Source of the DNA: Haemophilus pittmaniae
GTDB taxonomy: Bacteria; Pseudomonadota; Gammaproteobacteria; Enterobacterales; Pasteurellaceae
Direction: 5' to 3'
NCBI RefSeq assembly: GCF_900186995.1
Contig: NZ_LT906463.1
Span: 1,984,001 to 2,048,000, forward strand
DNA length: 64,000 bases
Shown here: positions 45,403 to 54,179 of the stretch, piece after piece
How the letters are laid out: every line of letters begins with the position of its first letter
Position numbering within the stretch: the first letter of the stretch is position 1
The notes under the pieces: generated by a model
The model's input: only the letters and a program-made list of their open reading frames with translations
Databases searched by the model: none
What the model was told of the DNA's origin: nothing
Translations under genes and position numbers: made by a program

Positions 45403-46329
45403 ATGAGCCAAAAAATTTGGGTTACCGGTGATGCCGTAGTGGATCTGATCCCGGACGGTGAAAATCATTATTTACGTTGTGCCGGTGGCGCGCCGGCCAA
45501 TGTGGCGGTAGGTGTGGCCCGTTTAGGCAGTCCAAGTGCCTTCATTGGCCGAGTCGGTAACGATCCCTTAGGTCAGTTCATGCAACAAACCCTAGCGGCT
45601 GAAAACGTGGATACCACCCATATGGTATTGGATCCACAACACCGAACCTCTACTGTCGTGGTTGGTTTAGATAATGGCGAGCGCAGTTTTACCTTTATGG
45701 TAAACCCAAGTGCCGACCAATTTTTACAAACCAGCGATTTACCACCTTTTCAAGCGGGTGAATGGCTACACTGTTGCTCCATTGCACTGATTAACAATCC
45801 ATCGCGCGAAGCCACTTTTGAAGCAATTCGTCGCATTAAAGTGGCGGGTGGTTTTTTCTCCTTCGATCCAAATCTACGTGAATCCCTCTGGAACAGTCTG
45901 GATGAAATGAAAACCGTCGTGATGGAAGCTGTCAGCCTAGCCGATGTGTTAAAATTCTCCGAAGAAGAACTCACCCTTCTAACCAATACTGACAGTTTGG
46001 ACAAAGCCTTTGAATCCATCACCACGCAATATCCGGACAAACTGATTATTGTGACCCTTGGTAAAGATGGTGCACTCTATCATTTATGCTCTCAGCAACA
46101 AGTGATTGCTGGTAAAGCGTTACAGCCAGTCGATACTACCGGCGCCGGGGATGCATTTGTCGGCGGCTTATTAGCCGGTTTAGCACAACATAGCGATTGG
46201 CGTGAAAGCAGCGTTTTACAACAAATCATTCGTCAGGCTAATGCCTGTGGAGCACTTGCCACCACAGCCAAAGGGGCAATGTCGGCACTCCCGAACAAAC
46301 AGCAATTAGCCGCATTTTTAGCCGAGTAA
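45403..46329 (+). CDS. scrK: Fructokinase (PfkB family)
   Basis: Phosphorylates fructose to fructose-6-phosphate. PfkB signatures: GGAPANVAVGVARLG near the N-terminus and DTTGAGDAFVGGLLAGL with the catalytic Asp near the C-terminus. The opening GDAVVDLIPDG is typical of sucrose-linked fructokinases. 308 residues. It fits with the sucrose-6-phosphate hydrolase gene 0.7 kb downstream, which releases fructose, though a terminator and an unrelated GST gene lie between. Confidence 0.88.
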   Translation: MSQKIWVTGDAVVDLIPDGENHYLRCAGGAPANVAVGVARLGSPSAFIGRVGNDPLGQFMQQTLAAENVDTTHMVLDPQHRTSTVVVGLDNGERSFTFMVNPSADQFLQTSDLPPFQAGEWLHCCSIALINNPSREATFEAIRRIKVAGGFFSFDPNLRESLWNSLDEMKTVVMEAVSLADVLKFSEEELTLLTNTDSLDKAFESITTQYPDKLIIVTLGKDGALYHLCSQQQVIAGKALQPVDTTGAGDAFVGGLLAGLAQHSDWRESSVLQQIIRQANACGALATTAKGAMSALPNKQQLAAFLAE

Positions 46330-46335
46330 AAATTG

Positions 46336-46360
46336 AAGGTGCAACAAGTTTGCACCTTTT
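46336..46360 (+). terminator. Fructokinase gene terminator
   Basis: AAGGTGCAA, loop CAAGT, TTGCACCTT running into four T. Confidence 0.65.
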
Positions 46361-46409
46361 CTTATGCAAAAATACGCCGATATTGCTTCCCTTTTCTATC
46401 GAGGTGTCT

Positions 46410-47021
46410 ATGAAACTATGGTATTCGGAAACCAGTCCTTATGCGCGTAAAGTGCGTGCAGTAATCGCCTATCACAAATTAGACGGGCAAATCGAATTCT
46501 TAGAAGCCACCAGCGGTTTGGATAAAAATTCGCCACACAATCGTGATAACCCCCTTGGACGAATTCCCGCATTACAATTAAATAACGGTGAATGGCTATA
46601 TAATAGTTCATTAATCGCCCAATATTTAAATAGTTTGGGGACACAACCTTCCCTTTATTTAGCTGGTGAAGCCCACTGGCAAGCGTTGCAATTACATTAT
46701 TTAGCCGATGGTATTTTAGAAAATGAAATAGCTGTCATTCCGGAAAAACGCCTACGCCCGCAAAACGAATGGTGGTTAGCGCGTCATCAACAAATTTTCG
46801 AACGAACCGCAGCTAGTCTACCGGCGCTTTATCAAGCAATCCAACGCTTTGAACGGGAATTAAATATCGGTACACTCAATGCTGTATGCGCCATTGATTT
46901 TCTTCGCTTACGCGAAAAATTTACTCAGGCCTCGCGTCATCCGTTAATCTTAGAATTAAGCCAATGGAGCGATGAAATGAATGCCAAATATCCTTGCCTA
47001 CAGCAAACCCGAGCCCAATAA
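46410..47021 (+). CDS. Glutathione S-transferase family protein (203 aa)
   Basis: Thioredoxin-fold N-terminal domain (MKLWYSETSPYARKVRAV; the Ser/Tyr near the start is the usual glutathione-site position; PLGRIPAL carries the cis-Pro) followed by an all-helical domain. Similar to the YibF group, whose substrate is unknown. ATG 46410 is chosen as GAGGTG precedes it; upstream in-frame codons belong to the terminator region. It lies 10 bp before scrB and probably shares its message. Confidence 0.85.
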   Translation: MKLWYSETSPYARKVRAVIAYHKLDGQIEFLEATSGLDKNSPHNRDNPLGRIPALQLNNGEWLYNSSLIAQYLNSLGTQPSLYLAGEAHWQALQLHYLADGILENEIAVIPEKRLRPQNEWWLARHQQIFERTAASLPALYQAIQRFERELNIGTLNAVCAIDFLRLREKFTQASRHPLILELSQWSDEMNAKYPCLQQTRAQ

Positions 47022-47031
47022 GGAGAACACC

Positions 47032-48492
47032 ATGATCATTTTTAACAACGGTAAATATAAAAGTATTTTGGCCGCTGAAGCTGGAGAATTAGCAACAATC
47101 GCTAAATGCGTGAACACAGATCAGGATTTCCGCCCACATTATCATATTGCCCCACCAAGCGGCTTAATGAACGATCCCAATGGTTTGATTTTTGACGGTG
47201 AAAAATATCACCTGTTTTATCAATGGTTTCCCTTTGATGCGATACACGGCATGAAACATTGGAAACATTTAATCACCCGCAATTTTCAACAATTTCAAAG
47301 CGCCGATGATTTGATTCCCTGTGAACTATTTGAATCCCACGGTTGTTACTCCGGTGGAGCCCTCAAAGTGGGTGATAAACTAGCAATGTTTTATACCGGC
47401 AATACCCGCCGTGCTATAGATAATCAACGAGTACCTTATCAAAATCTGGCTATTTTCGATCTTGACGGGAAATTGCTTAGCAAGCGTCCATTAATTGAAA
47501 ACGCTCCAGCCGGTTATACCGAACATGTACGTGATCCAAAACCTTATTTCGCAGATAACGGTAAAATCCGCTTCGTATGTGGGGCACAACGAGAAAATCT
47601 TACGGGTACAGCAATTGTCTTTGAAATGGATAACCTAGAAGACAGCCCTCGTTTACTTGGTGAACTTGCTTTGCCGGCCTTTGATAATCGTGATGTATTT
47701 ATGTGGGAATGCCCTGATTTGCTTAAATTAGGCGAGCAAGATGTATTTATTTGGTCACCACAAGGCAAAGCACGCGAATCGTTACAATTCCAAAATAACT
47801 ATCATGCGGTTTACGCCCTAGGTAAATTGGATGGCTTAGATTTCCATGCAGAAACGATTCAAGAATTGGATCAGGGATTTGATTTCTATGCACCGCAAAC
47901 CTTTGCCGGTTTATCAAACCAACAACAGGCCATTCTCTATGGCTGGATCGGTCTTCCCGATTTGACCTATCCAACGGATAAATATAAATGGCATTCAGCG
48001 CTCTGCTTACCTCGAGAATTACGTTTACAAGGCAAACATATTTATCAACGTCCAATTCCAGCAATTTACCAATCACTCTCGAACAGCACCTCATATCAAG
48101 TGCATGGTCAAACGGAAATTGCCGATTTGGATCGGGTTTATCTCAGCTTTGAGGTTCAAAATCAGCCTTTCGAGTTACGCTTCTTTGCTAATGCTGAAGG
48201 GGAATATTTAACCTTGAGTTATCAAGATGGCGTGCTTTCTCTTGATCGGACACACAGCGAACAAACGGAATTAATGCGTAAATTTGACAGCCAACGCCAT
48301 TGTGAAGTGAAAAACTTGCATAAAGTGGAAATTTTCTTCGATCGCTCGATTATGGAAATCTTCTGTAATGATGGTGAAAAAGCAATGACCTCGCGTTTCT
48401 TTATTGCTAATCGGGCAATGTGCCTGCACAGCTCCCGTCCATTGACGCTAACAGTAGCCTATCCGCAAGGTATTACCTATACGGGGCAATAA
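47032..48492 (+). CDS. scrB: Sucrose-6-phosphate hydrolase (GH32)
   Basis: Splits sucrose-6-phosphate, the product of the sucrose PTS, into glucose-6-phosphate and fructose. GH32 signatures: LMNDPNGL (nucleophile Asp), RDPKPYF (transition-state Asp) and MWECPDLL (acid/base Glu). A C-terminal beta-sandwich is present. ATG 47032 has AGGAG seven bases upstream; the earlier in-frame ATG lies within the GST gene. 486 residues. No scrA PTS gene is adjacent. Confidence 0.92.
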   Translation: MIIFNNGKYKSILAAEAGELATIAKCVNTDQDFRPHYHIAPPSGLMNDPNGLIFDGEKYHLFYQWFPFDAIHGMKHWKHLITRNFQQFQSADDLIPCELFESHGCYSGGALKVGDKLAMFYTGNTRRAIDNQRVPYQNLAIFDLDGKLLSKRPLIENAPAGYTEHVRDPKPYFADNGKIRFVCGAQRENLTGTAIVFEMDNLEDSPRLLGELALPAFDNRDVFMWECPDLLKLGEQDVFIWSPQGKARESLQFQNNYHAVYALGKLDGLDFHAETIQELDQGFDFYAPQTFAGLSNQQQAILYGWIGLPDLTYPTDKYKWHSALCLPRELRLQGKHIYQRPIPAIYQSLSNSTSYQVHGQTEIADLDRVYLSFEVQNQPFELRFFANAEGEYLTLSYQDGVLSLDRTHSEQTELMRKFDSQRHCEVKNLHKVEIFFDRSIMEIFCNDGEKAMTSRFFIANRAMCLHSSRPLTLTVAYPQGITYTGQ

Positions 48493-48553
48493 ACGCCCCT
48501 TTAAAAATCAAAGTTTTGTCTAAAATGTCACATAACTCATTGATTTTATTAGG
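48490..48553 (+). repeat. Dispersed repeat copy H
   Basis: AAACGCCCCT begins on the TAA of scrB; CATTGATTTTATTAGG follows at 48-bp spacing. Minus-strand reading: NKINELCDILDKTLIFKGAF. Confidence 0.7.
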
Positions 48554-48624
48554 AATAAATAAAAAATACGAAAAACGGCTTTGCAACAGCGGGTCGTTTT
48601 TTATCAAGCTTAAAGAAAAGATGA

Positions 48625-48699
48625 TGGCTGGGGTACTAGGATTCGAACCTAGGGATGCCGAGATCAAAACCCGGTGCCTTACCGCTTGGCGATACCCCA
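48625..48699 (-). tRNA. tRNA-Gln (UUG), copy 2
   Basis: 75 nt; acceptor TGGGGTA/TACCCCA, anticodon TTG, T-loop GTTCGAATC, encoded GCCA end. Identical to the copy at 48741-48815. Order matches the E. coli metT-leuW-glnU-glnW operon. Confidence 0.95.
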
Positions 48700-48740
48700 A
48701 TTGAAATTCTTGGAAAGAATAGGAAGATAGAGAAGATAGA

Positions 48741-48815
48741 TGGCTGGGGTACTAGGATTCGAACCTAGGGATGCCGAGATCAAAACCCGGTGCCTTACCG
48801 CTTGGCGATACCCCA
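48741..48815 (-). tRNA. tRNA-Gln (UUG), copy 1
   Basis: 75 nt, same sequence as copy 2, 41 bp upstream of it on the minus strand. Confidence 0.95.
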
Positions 48816-48841
48816 ACTACTATTTTGATACAAAGTGATAA

Positions 48842-48926
48842 TGGTGCGGGACGAGGGACTTGAACCCACACACCTCGCGGCGCCGGAACCTAAATCCGGT
48901 GCGTCTACCAATTTCGCCAGTCCCGC
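48842..48926 (-). tRNA. tRNA-Leu (UAG)
   Basis: 85 nt with the long variable arm of a class II tRNA; anticodon TAG; acceptor GCGGGAC/GTCCCGC; encoded CCA. Confidence 0.95.
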
Positions 48927-48932
48927 AACGAA

Positions 48933-49009
48933 TGGTGGCTATGACGGGATTCGAACCTGTGACCCCAACATTATGAGTGTTGTGCTCTAACCAACTGAGC
49001 TACATAGCC
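48933..49009 (-). tRNA. tRNA-Met (CAU), elongator type
   Basis: 77 nt; anticodon CAT in ACTCATAAT; the acceptor GGCTATG pairs with CATAGCC; encoded CCA. The closed acceptor pair marks it as elongator, not initiator. First gene of the tRNA operon. Confidence 0.95.
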
Positions 49010-49044
49010 ATTCATTGCGCCACCATATCGGCTTTGCGGGGCGT

Positions 49045-49073
49045 ATTATGCTGATTTAGCCCTAGCCCGTCAA
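49045..49073 (-). promoter_or_regulatory. tRNA operon promoter
   Basis: TTGACG, 17 bp, CATAAT on the minus strand, followed by the GC-rich discriminator ACGCCCCGC expected of stringently controlled stable-RNA promoters. Confidence 0.75.
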
Positions 49074-49200
49074 TCATTTTTTTTACAAAAAAACCGTTTT
49101 TATGCTCGGTTGGTTATAAATAAAACGCTTTTATTAATTTTTGTCCGTTTCCGGACTAGAATTTATGCGATTGACATAATCAGCCGATAGGCCTGCAAAA

Positions 49201-50523
49201 TTAAAGCTCATCCTGCTCTAGCGGATGTTTAAGCTGGAGAGCATTGGAGAAGGCATGTAATCCTTCTGCATTTCCGGATTTCATCATTGCCTGCATGCTA
49301 CGGGTCGGAGCATGAATGAGTTTATTGGTAAGTTTATAGCTTAATTCATCAAGCACCGCATCAACTGATTCGCCTTGCGCTAATTGATGTTGAGCTTTTT
49401 CTAATAATTCGCGACGGATCGCTTCCGCATCATCACGATAAATTCGAATTAGATTGGCAAATTGACGCACTTTCAACCATTCAAAGAAATCATTACATTC
49501 TTCGTCAATAATCCGTTGAGCTTCTACCGATGCCTGTTCGCGACGATTCAAATTGTGCGCAATAATATTTTGTAAATCATCCACCGTGTAATGATAAAGG
49601 CTATCTAGCTCTGCCACCGTTTCATCAATATCTCGCGGTACTGCAATATCCACCAATAACATAGGTTTAAATTGACGGATTTTTTCTGCCGTTTGCGCCA
49701 TCGCTTTGGTGATCAACACATCTGGACTACCGGTCGAACTAATTACCACATCTGCTTGATTAAGCCCCAACTGCAATTCATCCAAAGCATAAATTTCTAT
49801 CGGTGTATCGCAAGCCAATTTACTCACCAATTGCTCCGCGCGGGTTCGAGTACGATTAGCTATCATTAATTTACGCACGCCGTGACGCAACAAATGACGA
49901 CTCACCAATTCGATTGTTTCACCAGCGCCAACCAACAACACATTTAATTCATTTAAGGATTCAAAAATCTGCCGGGCTAAACTACAGGCTGCATAGGCCA
50001 CCGATACTGCACTTTCGCCAATATCGGTTTCGGTGCGCACGCGTTTCGCGGTGGCAAAGGTCTTTTGGAATAAACGGGATAATTCCCCTGATAAAGGGGC
50101 ATTAGTTTGTTGATAATAGGCTTCTGACCAATGAAAAGCTTGTTTTACCTGCCCTAAAATCTGCGGTTCACCTAAAATTAGCGAATCCAATCCGCAAGCA
50201 ACCCGCATCAAGTGATTAGCGGCTGCTTGGTTTTGGTGGAAATAAAGACTTTGTGATAATTCAGCGTAGGGCAATTGGTGTACTACAGCAAACCATTCGG
50301 CACATTTTTGCTGCCAAGAGGCACATTCTTGCGGAGAGATTTGACGGTGATGTAAATAAATTTCAGTACGATTACAGGTAGATAAAATTACCGCGCTTTC
50401 GGCTAAATTCTTATCTTGAATTTGCGACAAAGCCAAAGCGCGTTTTTCATCGGAAAACGCGACTTTCTCACGAACGGCAACGGTTGCCGTTTTATGATTA
50501 ACACCAAGTACCAGAAGGGTCAT
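49201..50523 (-). CDS. hemA: Glutamyl-tRNA reductase
   Basis: First step of C5 heme synthesis: reduces Glu-tRNA to glutamate-1-semialdehyde. N-terminal catalytic domain with [18 protein letters not shown] and the active Cys in [28 protein letters not shown] domain with [13 protein letters not shown]-terminal dimer helices. 440 residues, slightly longer than usual because of a 10-20 residue C-terminal extension. Its downstream neighbour is the tRNA operon, same strand. Confidence 0.95.
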   Translation of the reverse strand: MTLLVLGVNHKTATVAVREKVAFSDEKRALALSQIQDKNLAESAVILSTCNRTEIYLHHRQISPQECASWQQKCAEWFAVVHQLPYAELSQSLYFHQNQAAANHLMRVACGLDSLILGEPQILGQVKQAFHWSEAYYQQTNAPLSGELSRLFQKTFATAKRVRTETDIGESAVSVAYAACSLARQIFESLNELNVLLVGAGETIELVSRHLLRHGVRKLMIANRTRTRAEQLVSKLACDTPIEIYALDELQLGLNQADVVISSTGSPDVLITKAMAQTAEKIRQFKPMLLVDIAVPRDIDETVAELDSLYHYTVDDLQNIIAHNLNRREQASVEAQRIIDEECNDFFEWLKVRQFANLIRIYRDDAEAIRRELLEKAQHQLAQGESVDAVLDELSYKLTNKLIHAPTRSMQAMMKSGNAEGLHAFSNALQLKHPLEQDEL

Positions 50524-50569
50524 AAAAACTCACAGAGATGACCGTATTCTCTTTACTAAAAAACCTTAA

Positions 50570-50610
50570 CAATCATATTGTTAGCAACAATTCTCATTTC
50601 TGTTGCATTT
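50570..50610 (-). promoter_or_regulatory. Possible Fur-like site upstream of hemA
   Basis: Minus strand AAATGAGAATTGTTGCTAAC resembles one half of a Fur box (AATGAGAAT) close to a TATGAT -10-like element. Weak match. Confidence 0.25.
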
Positions 50611-50625
50611 TTAAAAACAAATACG

Positions 50626-50650
50626 GAAAAAAGCCAAAAAAAGTTTGGCT
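50626..50650 (-). terminator. gloB terminator
   Basis: On the minus strand AGCCAAA, CTTTT loop, TTTGGCT, continuing in T after the stem (six T). Confidence 0.65.
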
Positions 50651-50708
50651 ATTCTAATAAATTCGCCCCCATTGGGCAAATTAGCAAGACTGAAATTACT
50701 CCAATTGA

Positions 50709-51410
50709 TTAAAAGTGATCCTTCATTTCACGTAATCGAGTAAATTCGGCTAAATCCGTTGCCAGCAAAAATGGATTAATTTGTTGTTCCAGCGCCAGAC
50801 TTGTCGGCAAACTTGGGCGATGTTCCGCGCGTTGCTGTTCCACCCAAATTTTATGCTGTTGAATTGCCGGTAACTCACCTAACACCGACTCAGCAAAAGC
50901 CAGGTTACCCAAAGTATATTCATGGGCTGCACAAATTTGTGTCTCTGCCGGCAATTGTTTGAAACGCTGTAAGGTTGCAAAAGCGGCTGCATAGTCATTG
51001 GTAAAAACCCGTCCACAGCCGGCTGAAAAAAGCGCATCACCACAAAACAGATTACCATCCAATAAATAACTCAAATGCCCTGCGGTATGTCCCGGACTGG
51101 CAATCGCTTCAATCTCGTAGTGCTCAGTAGAAAAACGACCATCCGTTAAAATACGCTCGGCGCCCTTATTGGCACATTCCTGCGGTCCATAAACCGGCAC
51201 ATCTGGGAAACGCCGTTTAAACGCCATTACTCCTTGCGTGTGATCATCGTGATAATGGGTGAGCAATAATGCCTCGACTGCTATTTGCTGTTCCTCAAGC
51301 AAGGCAAAAAGTCCTTCCGTCTCTGGTAAATCAACCACAATGGCGGGCAAATTTTCTCGTCTATACAGCCAAATATAGTTATCATTGAGTGCAGGAATCG
51401 CAACTAACAT
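50709..51410 (-). CDS. gloB: Hydroxyacylglutathione hydrolase (glyoxalase II)
   Basis: Second enzyme of methylglyoxal detoxification: hydrolyses S-lactoylglutathione. Metallo-beta-lactamase fold with THYHDDH (the usual THHHxDH has His at the third place, here Tyr-His), [20 protein letters not shown] and [13 protein letters not shown]. The first His of the metal site reads THY rather than THH, worth noting but the spacing of the remaining ligands is kept. 233 residues. Divergent from the methyltransferase gene, 11 bp between starts, as gloB-yafS in E. coli. Confidence 0.92.
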   Translation of the reverse strand: MLVAIPALNDNYIWLYRRENLPAIVVDLPETEGLFALLEEQQIAVEALLLTHYHDDHTQGVMAFKRRFPDVPVYGPQECANKGAERILTDGRFSTEHYEIEAIASPGHTAGHLSYLLDGNLFCGDALFSAGCGRVFTNDYAAAFATLQRFKQLPAETQICAAHEYTLGNLAFAESVLGELPAIQQHKIWVEQQRAEHRPSLPTSLALEQQINPFLLATDLAEFTRLREMKDHF

Positions 51411-51421
51411 AACAAATCCTT

Positions 51422-52141
51422 ATGAAAATAAAATTAATCAATTGGTCGGCAAAATGGTCTGAGTCGCTTGCTCAGCCCTCCGGCTGGCAAGGATTACCGC
51501 TGGGGGAAGCCTATCGTGCACACTTGCAAGAAGCGATTGTGCCCTGGTTAAAGCATATTCCCGGTTATCAAATCGCTAAGCTAGGCTGCTTAAGCGGAGA
51601 AATCCGCTGCGATTTACCACTACGCCACCAAACCACTGTTATCGACAGCGAAAACCTGCAAAATTTTACTCCATTTAAGGCAGAAAGCGATAGCCTGCTG
51701 TGTGCCAACATGACTGAATTGCCTTTTATCGAACGCAGTATTGATGGTTGTTTACTGGCCAACACTCTTAATTTTAGCCAAGACCCGCACCAACTTTTAC
51801 GCGAAGTCTGCCGTGTACTAAATGATGACGGGCTATTGCTGCTCTCTCTATTTAATCCACTAAGTCCCCTCTTATGGAAACGCAAACTAGGGGATTATCG
51901 CTTTCGCCAATACCCGTTATGGCGTATCTTGGATTGGCTGGCATTGCTACATTTTGATATTCTCCACTGCCAAACAATCGCTCTCACCAAACAGCATTCA
52001 TTTTGTGCGCCATTACAATTGGTCGTGGCACAAAAACGCCGCTATCCATTAAATTTCAATTTAGAAACCGAAAAACCAACTGTAGAAAATTTCCTCTCAC
52101 CAGCTAATGCCTTTAAATTGGATTCCTCCAACTCAACATAA
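51422..52141 (+). CDS. YafS-like SAM-dependent methyltransferase (239 aa)
   Basis: Class I methyltransferase of the UbiE-like type: weak motif I (KLGCLSGEIRCDL), motif post-I and LPFIERSIDGCLLANTLNFS, then a C-terminal half with SLFNPLSPLLWKRKLG. The first motif lacks the full GxGxG, as in E. coli YafS. Substrate unknown. Position opposite gloB supports the YafS assignment. Confidence 0.8.
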   Translation: MKIKLINWSAKWSESLAQPSGWQGLPLGEAYRAHLQEAIVPWLKHIPGYQIAKLGCLSGEIRCDLPLRHQTTVIDSENLQNFTPFKAESDSLLCANMTELPFIERSIDGCLLANTLNFSQDPHQLLREVCRVLNDDGLLLLSLFNPLSPLLWKRKLGDYRFRQYPLWRILDWLALLHFDILHCQTIALTKQHSFCAPLQLVVAQKRRYPLNFNLETEKPTVENFLSPANAFKLDSSNST

Positions 52142-52154
52142 AACCGCTTGCCCC

Positions 52155-52190
52155 CCCGCGTAAAGTTTCCTATTATGCGGGCGTTTTTTT
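52155..52190 (+). terminator. Terminator after the methyltransferase gene
   Basis: CCCGCGTAA pairs with TTATGCGGG (one G-T pair) and is followed by C, G and seven T. It ends 17 bp before ycaO. Confidence 0.6.
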
Positions 52191-52206
52191 GACAACGAGA
52201 GCCCCT

Positions 52207-53970
52207 ATGAGCGAACAAACCTTTATCCTCGGCAAAGATGCTGCGCTGGAAGACAGCATTGCCAATTTCCAACAAAAATTAATCAACCTCGAATTTCATA
52301 TCGAACAAGCCTCCTGGCTCAATCCTGTGCCAAACGTATGGTCGGTACATATCCGCGATAAAGATTGTCCACAATGTTTTTCCAATGGTAAAGGTGCTAG
52401 CCAAAAAGCTGCGCTAGCCTCTGCGTTAGGCGAATATTTCGAACGTCTGTCCACCAATTATTTCTTCACTGATTTTTACCTCGGCCAACAAATAGCCAAC
52501 GGTGACTTTGTCCATTATCCAAGTGAAAAATGGTTCCCGATTGAAGATGAGGATTTACTGCCAAACGGCATTTTGGATCCATTCCTCTTGGATTTTTACG
52601 ATCCCGCACAAGAACTGACTCCCGACCTATTAATTGATTTACAATCAGGCAACGGAGAACGCGGTATCGTTGCGTTGCCTTACGTACGTCAATCGGATCA
52701 ACAGACCGTGTATATTCCACAAGCAATCATCAACAATCTATATGTTTCTAATGGAATGTCGGCCGGTAACAGCAAAAACGAAGCTCGCGTACAAGGCCTT
52801 TCAGAAGTCTTTGAACGTTATGTAAAAAACCGCATTATCGCCGAAGCTATCAGTCTGCCAGCGATTCCGGCGGAAGTAATGGCACGTTATCCATCAATTC
52901 AAGCCTCTATCAATAAATTGGAACAAGAAGGTTTCCCAATTTATGCCTTTGATGCCTCCTTAGGCGGTCAATATCCGGTGATTTGCGTGGTATTACTCAA
53001 TCCGCAAAACGGTACCTGTTTTGCGTCCTTCGGCGCCCACCCAAATTTCCAAGTTGCCTTAGAACGAACCGTAACCGAATTGCTACAAGGTCGTAGTTTG
53101 AAGGATTTGGATGTATTCTCGCCACCATCCTTCAATAATCAGGATGTGGCCGAACATGCCAACCTAGAAACCCATTTTATCGACTCTAGTGGCTTGATCT
53201 CTTGGGATCTATTCAAACAGGCAGCTGATTATCCCTTTGTCGATTGGAATTTCTCGGGCACCACCCAACAGGAATATGACAATCTGATGGCCATCTTCCA
53301 GGAGGAGCAAAAAGAAGTCTATATCATGGATTACAATCACCTTGGCGTGTATGCCTGCCGCATTATTGTGCCGGGAATGTCGGATATTTATCCGGCCGAC
53401 GATTTAATCTATGCCAACAACAATATGGGCATGGACTGGCGGGAAATCCTTTTGGATCTGCCCCACCATCATCATGATGATGAAACTTACGCAGAACTGC
53501 TTGCGGAATTGGATGAACAGGATATCGACGATGCCACCCGCGTACGTGAGTTCATCGGTATCGTAGCGCCTAAAGGCAGCGGCTGGACAACATTACGTGT
53601 CGGCGAGCTTAAATGTATGCTGCATTTAGCTCTGGGTGAATGGGAATCTGCGCTCGATTGGGCAAACTGGACGTTGAATATGAACAGTTCAGTCTTTACT
53701 AGCGAACGGGTTAATTACTACCGTGCCCTTATCAACATCTTAGAACTCCATTTGGACGACAGTCGTGAACCGCAACAATATCGTAGCGTATTCAATCGCA
53801 TGTACGGCAAAAACGCTGTTGATGCAGCATGGGCAGCCGTTGCAGATAATGGTAACCCGTTCTACAACTTACCGGCTAGCGATGAAAATCTGGATAATTT
53901 CCAAGAACATCAAGCGCTGCTGGCGGCCTACGAGAAATTACAACAAGCCAAACGCCAACATTGGGCGTAA
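52207..53970 (+). CDS. ycaO: YcaO, ribosomal S12 methylthiolation accessory protein
   Basis: ATP-using YcaO fold that assists RimO in beta-methylthiolation of ribosomal protein S12. N-terminal part SEQTFILGKDAALEDSIANF and ASWLNPVPNVWSVHIRDKDC match E. coli YcaO closely. The ATP-site glutamates lie in ASALGEYFERLSTNY and EARVQGLSEVFERYVKN. A C-terminal TPR-like domain follows (HLALGEWESALDWANWT). ATG 52207 is chosen from the alignment; an earlier in-frame TTG is unlikely. 587 residues. Confidence 0.92.
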   Translation: MSEQTFILGKDAALEDSIANFQQKLINLEFHIEQASWLNPVPNVWSVHIRDKDCPQCFSNGKGASQKAALASALGEYFERLSTNYFFTDFYLGQQIANGDFVHYPSEKWFPIEDEDLLPNGILDPFLLDFYDPAQELTPDLLIDLQSGNGERGIVALPYVRQSDQQTVYIPQAIINNLYVSNGMSAGNSKNEARVQGLSEVFERYVKNRIIAEAISLPAIPAEVMARYPSIQASINKLEQEGFPIYAFDASLGGQYPVICVVLLNPQNGTCFASFGAHPNFQVALERTVTELLQGRSLKDLDVFSPPSFNNQDVAEHANLETHFIDSSGLISWDLFKQAADYPFVDWNFSGTTQQEYDNLMAIFQEEQKEVYIMDYNHLGVYACRIIVPGMSDIYPADDLIYANNNMGMDWREILLDLPHHHHDDETYAELLAELDEQDIDDATRVREFIGIVAPKGSGWTTLRVGELKCMLHLALGEWESALDWANWTLNMNSSVFTSERVNYYRALINILELHLDDSREPQQYRSVFNRMYGKNAVDAAWAAVADNGNPFYNLPASDENLDNFQEHQALLAAYEKLQQAKRQHWA

Positions 53971-53980
53971 TACAGCATCT

Positions 53981-54006
53981 AAAGCGGACTTCAAGTCCGC
54001 TTTTTT
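53981..54006 (+). terminator. ycaO terminator
   Basis: AAAGCGGACT, TCA loop, AGTCCGCTTT and more T. Confidence 0.85.
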
Positions 54007-54044
54007 AAGGCGTCCATGAAATGTCACATTTATTTCCCATTTTT

Positions 54045-54116
54045 TAACCACCTTCAACAAAATCAATGACTTACAGTTAATTTCAAGCAAAACGCTGTCT
54101 ATTGAAGGGGCGTTTT
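54045..54116 (-). repeat. Dispersed repeat copy I, inverted
   Basis: On the minus strand AAACGCCCCT and, 48 bp later, CATTGATTTTGTTG. The plus strand reads NKINDLQLISSKTLSIEGAF. It lies between the convergent ycaO and cysI. Confidence 0.6.
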
Positions 54117-54136
54117 GATGTCACAAAATATTAAGC

Positions 54137-54163
54137 AAAAAGGCGTGCCAAGCACGCCTTTTT
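54137..54163 (-). terminator. cysI terminator (bidirectional)
   Basis: AAAAAGGCGTGC, CAA loop, GCACGCCTTTTT: a perfect 12-bp stem with A/T tails, usable from both strands. Confidence 0.85.
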
Positions 54164-54179
54164 CACAATACCTCTGCAC

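Noticed and set aside
48420..48704. A reading frame of 94 codons over the tRNA-Gln gene (ends with GVLGFEPRDAEIKTRCLTAW)
   Set aside because: This peptide is the well-known translation of tRNA sequence on the wrong strand; the tRNA is the real feature.
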